Assembly (NCBI GenBank): GCA_009779205.1 | Contig: WRER01000029.1 | Location: 1 to 7,455, forward strand | DNA: 7,455 nt | Source of the DNA: Methanobacteriota archaeon | GTDB lineage: Archaea > Halobacteriota > Methanomicrobia > Methanomicrobiales > Methanospirillaceae | Reading direction: 5' to 3' | Part shown: positions 5,501 through 7,455 of the stretch, in pieces | How positions within the stretch are numbered: the first letter of the stretch is position 1 | Layout of the letters: each line of letters begins with the position of its first letter | Program-made: the position numbers and the translations under genes | Notes under the pieces: generated by a model | What the model was told of the DNA's origin: nothing | Databases searched by the model: none | Seen by the model: the letters and a program-made list of their open reading frames with translations, nothing else

Positions 5501-6130
5501 TTATACTCGTCTTACACCCACTCTTCCTTCTTCTGTATGGAGTACAAAGCCAAGTTGGTTCAGGTATGCAGCTGTGTTACGCTTTGTATGAATGAGAATC
5601 TCCACGAGATCATCAGGTTCATCAATGTCTGTTGAAAGCCTAAAGCTATCCATGATCTCAATAGAATACCCTTGCTCCTCTGCCCAGGTGATATGTTTCA
5701 TAAAACTGGATCCATAGTATTGTGCTCTAAATGCCGAACCATCTCGGATATAGATAGCGTTTGTTCCTCCTCCCGTTCCAGGCACTATGCCAAACTCAGC
5801 AGGAGTGTCCATCAACCGAATAACGCTTTTTTTATCACAAAGTGCGAGATCCGCCATTATGATACCGAATGCCCCGTTTTGTTCTTTGCGAAAGGCATCC
5901 AGAGCTTCATTTAATCCCATATTCAAAACAATCGTTCTCACGCGAACATCTATCTCAGAGACTTCATCTGTTGTGAGAAGAACCGGCGCACAGCCTGCAT
6001 CTATAACAGTCTCAATAACATCAAAAAGCATGGCACGCGCAAATCCTTCCCGTTCCTCCATGCTCATAATAGTTGCCAAGCGTTTCTTTGGATCTATTGG
6101 GCGAAATGGAATGGCAATAGGAAGAGTCAT
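5501..6130 (-). CDS. cofC: 2-phospho-L-lactate guanylyltransferase
   Basis: CofC transfers GMP from GTP to 2-phospho-L-lactate, giving the activated lactyl precursor used by CofD to make coenzyme F420, the main hydride carrier of methanogenesis. The 209-residue length is normal for the archaeal family. The diagnostic N-terminal nucleotide-binding loop IPFRPIDPKKRLA (7-19) is followed by MSMEEREGFARAMLFDV (22-38), the metal-binding MADLAL (92-97, Asp94), VPGTGGGTNAI (116-126) and FRLSTDIDEPDDL (163-175). The ATG at 6130 gives the expected short MTLPIAIPFRP start. The protein is cytoplasmic. It lies 87 bases behind the TPR gene, separated from it by a T-run, and 78 bases ahead of the surface-protein gene; cofD is not in the window. 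No Shine-Dalgarno motif is visible. Confidence 0.94.
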   Translation of the reverse strand: MTLPIAIPFRPIDPKKRLATIMSMEEREGFARAMLFDVIETVIDAGCAPVLLTTDEVSEIDVRVRTIVLNMGLNEALDAFRKEQNGAFGIIMADLALCDKKSVIRLMDTPAEFGIVPGTGGGTNAIYIRDGSAFRAQYYGSSFMKHITWAEEQGYSIEIMDSFRLSTDIDEPDDLVEILIHTKRNTAAYLNQLGFVLHTEEGRVGVRRV

Positions 6131-6160
6131 TACAGTACCAACGAAGTCATGTATTCCATT

Positions 6161-6168
6161 ATTTTTAT
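6161..6168 (-). promoter_or_regulatory. TATA-like box upstream of cofC
   Basis: The minus strand reads ATAAAAAT, centred about 34 bases before the cofC ATG, which would place the transcript start within about ten bases of the start codon. Together with the preceding terminator-like T-run this suggests cofC has its own promoter rather than depending on the TPR gene. Confidence 0.4.
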
Positions 6169-6188
6169 CGTTAAAATGAACAGTTTAA

Positions 6189-6198
6189 ATAAAAAAAA
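6189..6198 (-). terminator. Oligo-T terminator after the TPR gene
   Basis: A run of nine or so T residues on the minus strand (A on the plus strand) begins about 20 bases past the TPR stop codon and precedes the cofC promoter region. Archaeal transcription commonly ends at such tracts. Confidence 0.55.
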
Positions 6199-6217
6199 AT
6201 ATGATGTTTATATCTAG

Positions 6218-6955
6218 TTACCACATATCTGCTTCGCGCTTGGCAGCCAGTTCCTCGGCTTCGTCATTTTTGCCAAGTGCTCGCAAACATTCCACCTTTG
6301 TTTCCCATACTGCCATATGGTTTGGTTCGATTCTGATTACCCTATCACAGCATTTTATGGCGTCTTCGTGCTTTTTCATCCCTATGAAGGCATTAGCAAG
6401 TTCAAACCAGGCATCATAATCTTCAGGATCAATCTTTATAATTGATTTAAAGGTCCCTCCTGCATCTTCAAATGCACGGAGCTTTAACAAGCTTACTCCT
6501 TTATTAAAGAGTGAATTGACGTCATGAGGGTTTTCAGCTAAGATCTTATCGAAACACGCAACAGCTTCAGCATGGCGATCGATCTCCCCCAGACATGAAC
6601 CTTTGTGACTCAGTGCCATGACATTATTTGGTTCCAGCTCGAGGGCCTGATCAAAATAAGGAATTGCTTTGCTGTATCTTCCCATAAACAGATAGTTGAT
6701 TCCATTATAAAGCATCGTAACTGGATTTTTATCGTCATATTGCAATGATTTCTCAAATGCATCAACTGCATCCTGATAGCGGATCATGTGCATCAATGCA
6801 ATTCCACGCTGAAAGTGGTAAATTGCTTCCATTGGTTCCAATGAAATGGCCTTGTCCAAGTGAGTTAGTGCTTCTTCAAAATGCTGATTTTCAATACACG
6901 AAAGACCTGCCTGATAATACTGCAAGGCCTTTTTTTGATGTTCGTCCCCACTCAT
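6218..6955 (-). CDS. Tetratricopeptide repeat (TPR) protein
   Basis: This 245-residue protein consists almost entirely of about seven 34-residue TPR helical hairpins, with no catalytic domain, signal peptide or membrane segment. The repeats start near residues 8, 42, 76, 110, 144, 178 and 212. Each shows the usual pattern of an aromatic or large residue, Gly/Ala at position 8, Ala at position 20 and Pro at position 32, as in FEEALTHLDKAISLEP (26-41), YSKAIPYFDQALELEP and HEDAIKCCDRVIRIEP. Such scaffolds bind partner proteins; the partner here is unknown. The ATG at 6955 is preceded by AAGGT with about 7-base spacing, a plausible ribosome-binding site. It lies 115 bases behind the DHPS-like gene on the same strand. 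TPR proteins are numerous in Methanomicrobiales genomes, so the neighbourhood alone does not assign a function. Confidence 0.92.
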   Translation of the reverse strand: MSGDEHQKKALQYYQAGLSCIENQHFEEALTHLDKAISLEPMEAIYHFQRGIALMHMIRYQDAVDAFEKSLQYDDKNPVTMLYNGINYLFMGRYSKAIPYFDQALELEPNNVMALSHKGSCLGEIDRHAEAVACFDKILAENPHDVNSLFNKGVSLLKLRAFEDAGGTFKSIIKIDPEDYDAWFELANAFIGMKKHEDAIKCCDRVIRIEPNHMAVWETKVECLRALGKNDEAEELAAKREADMW

Positions 6956-7070
6956 GAGTTGTACCTTGTCTATACTTTACCTTGGATACTAGTAAGTTTA
7001 TTCATCCACACATCAATGGAAAAAGAGGAAGCACAAATGATTGATAGGGTAGCAGATCTGATCATGGTCA
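6956..7070. other. Intergenic region between the TPR and DHPS-like genes
   Basis: These 115 bases hold a weak minus-strand T-run (7020-7024), the AAGGT ribosome-binding site of the TPR gene, and an AT-rich AATAAACTTAC stretch near 6996-7006 that might act as a TATA box with a long leader. No RNA or repeat is visible. Confidence 0.3.
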
Positions 7071-7455
7071 TTAGAACTCCCCATCCTGTTCAAAACTTCG
7101 TTTAAATCTCAATGCAAGTTCAGCTTTATAGAGTTCTTTTCCAAGATATGCTGCATGATCGAGACGAGATACCCATCCACATGCATCTATTGTTCGAAAC
7201 AAGTCATGCCAGTGTAATCCTGATATGGCAACTCCCTGCCTTTCAACCCATATTTTTCCGTCTGCAATGCCGATGCGAAAATTTCCTTTGGGATCATAGA
7301 TGAGATGAGTCGATGAATTGAGTTCTCTGATTTCATCATATATCAGAGGGGGTTCTCTTCGTGCGCGTTTTTCTTTTATTACAAGCAGATCGAGTCCGAG
7401 ATCCTTTGGATATGGCTTTGTACCTAAAAGAGCCATCATCTCTGTTGCGCGACGC
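7071..7455 (-). CDS. Dihydropteroate synthase-like protein, C-terminal part (DUF4346-type), 5'-truncated
   Basis: The frame stays open from the stop at 7071-7073 to the right edge, so only the last 128 or so residues are seen; an internal ATG at 7439 is not the true start. The end matches the methanogen dihydropteroate synthase-related family: MALLGTKPYPKDLGLDLLVIKEKR, then YDPKGNFRIGIADGKIWVER, and the characteristic VSRLDHAAYLGKELYKAELALRF followed by a short QDGEF tail. The YDPKGNF-to-YLGKEL part is the module I associate with DUF4346. The unseen N-terminal part would carry the TIM-barrel pterin-type domain. A role in tetrahydromethanopterin synthesis is often supposed by homology but is not shown here. 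No membrane segment is seen. The TPR gene follows 115 bases downstream on the same strand, with only a weak five-base T-run between them (7020-7024). Confidence 0.75.
   Translation of the reverse strand, partial: RRATEMMALLGTKPYPKDLGLDLLVIKEKRARREPPLIYDEIRELNSSTHLIYDPKGNFRIGIADGKIWVERQGVAISGLHWHDLFRTIDACGWVSRLDHAAYLGKELYKAELALRFKRSFEQDGEF

Noticed and set aside
5707..5717. A 10-base match (GGATCCATAG) to the 5' end of the tRNA gene
   Set aside because: It lies inside cofC, encodes conserved-looking residues and matches the 5' rather than the 3' tRNA end, so it is not an attachment-site copy.

Overview
The window looks like the chromosome of a methanogenic archaeon, most probably order Methanomicrobiales. 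The main evidence is a near-certain methanogenesis marker protein 14 gene, a coenzyme F420 biosynthesis gene (cofC), the C-terminus of a methanogen-type dihydropteroate synthase-like protein, a small dUTPase of the archaeal dCTP-deaminase-like type, and a secreted surface protein of a kind common in Methanomicrobiales. The modest, somewhat AT-rich composition would suit a Methanospirillum-like genome, but the genus is inference only.

Layout. Bases 39-482 (minus) hold the dUTPase gene, which diverges from a tRNA-Arg(UCG) gene at 538-609 (plus) across a very short shared promoter region. Bases 610-854 are gene-free and contain the tRNA terminator, a tandem/inverted repeat cluster resembling an IS21-family element end, and the hairpin/T-run terminator of the next gene. 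Bases 855-2438 (minus) encode an unusual 527-residue fusion: an Fe-S-type flavodoxin-fold domain, an SCP2-like region and about six membrane helices. Its codon use and ribosome-binding site differ from its neighbours. It is followed by about 540 gene-free bases that include a small inverted-repeat element bounded by 8-bp direct repeats (2518-2644). Bases 2979-4487 (plus) encode methanogenesis marker 14, followed by a small acidic protein of unknown function (4547-4810). The remainder is read from the minus strand: the truncated dihydropteroate synthase-like gene (7071 to the right edge), a seven-repeat TPR protein (6218-6955), cofC (5501-6130) and a surface protein (4781-5422), whose 3' end overlaps the small plus-strand gene by 30 bases.

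How the genes relate. Three loci point to methanogen cofactor and methanogenesis functions: mmp14, cofC and the DHPS-like gene (pterin-related by homology). dut and the tRNA are housekeeping. The flavoprotein, lying between a tRNA gene and two mobile-element-like relics, is the best candidate for horizontally acquired cargo. I found no CRISPR array, intact transposase or recognisable defence system. The rest of the window is an ordinary methanogen region.
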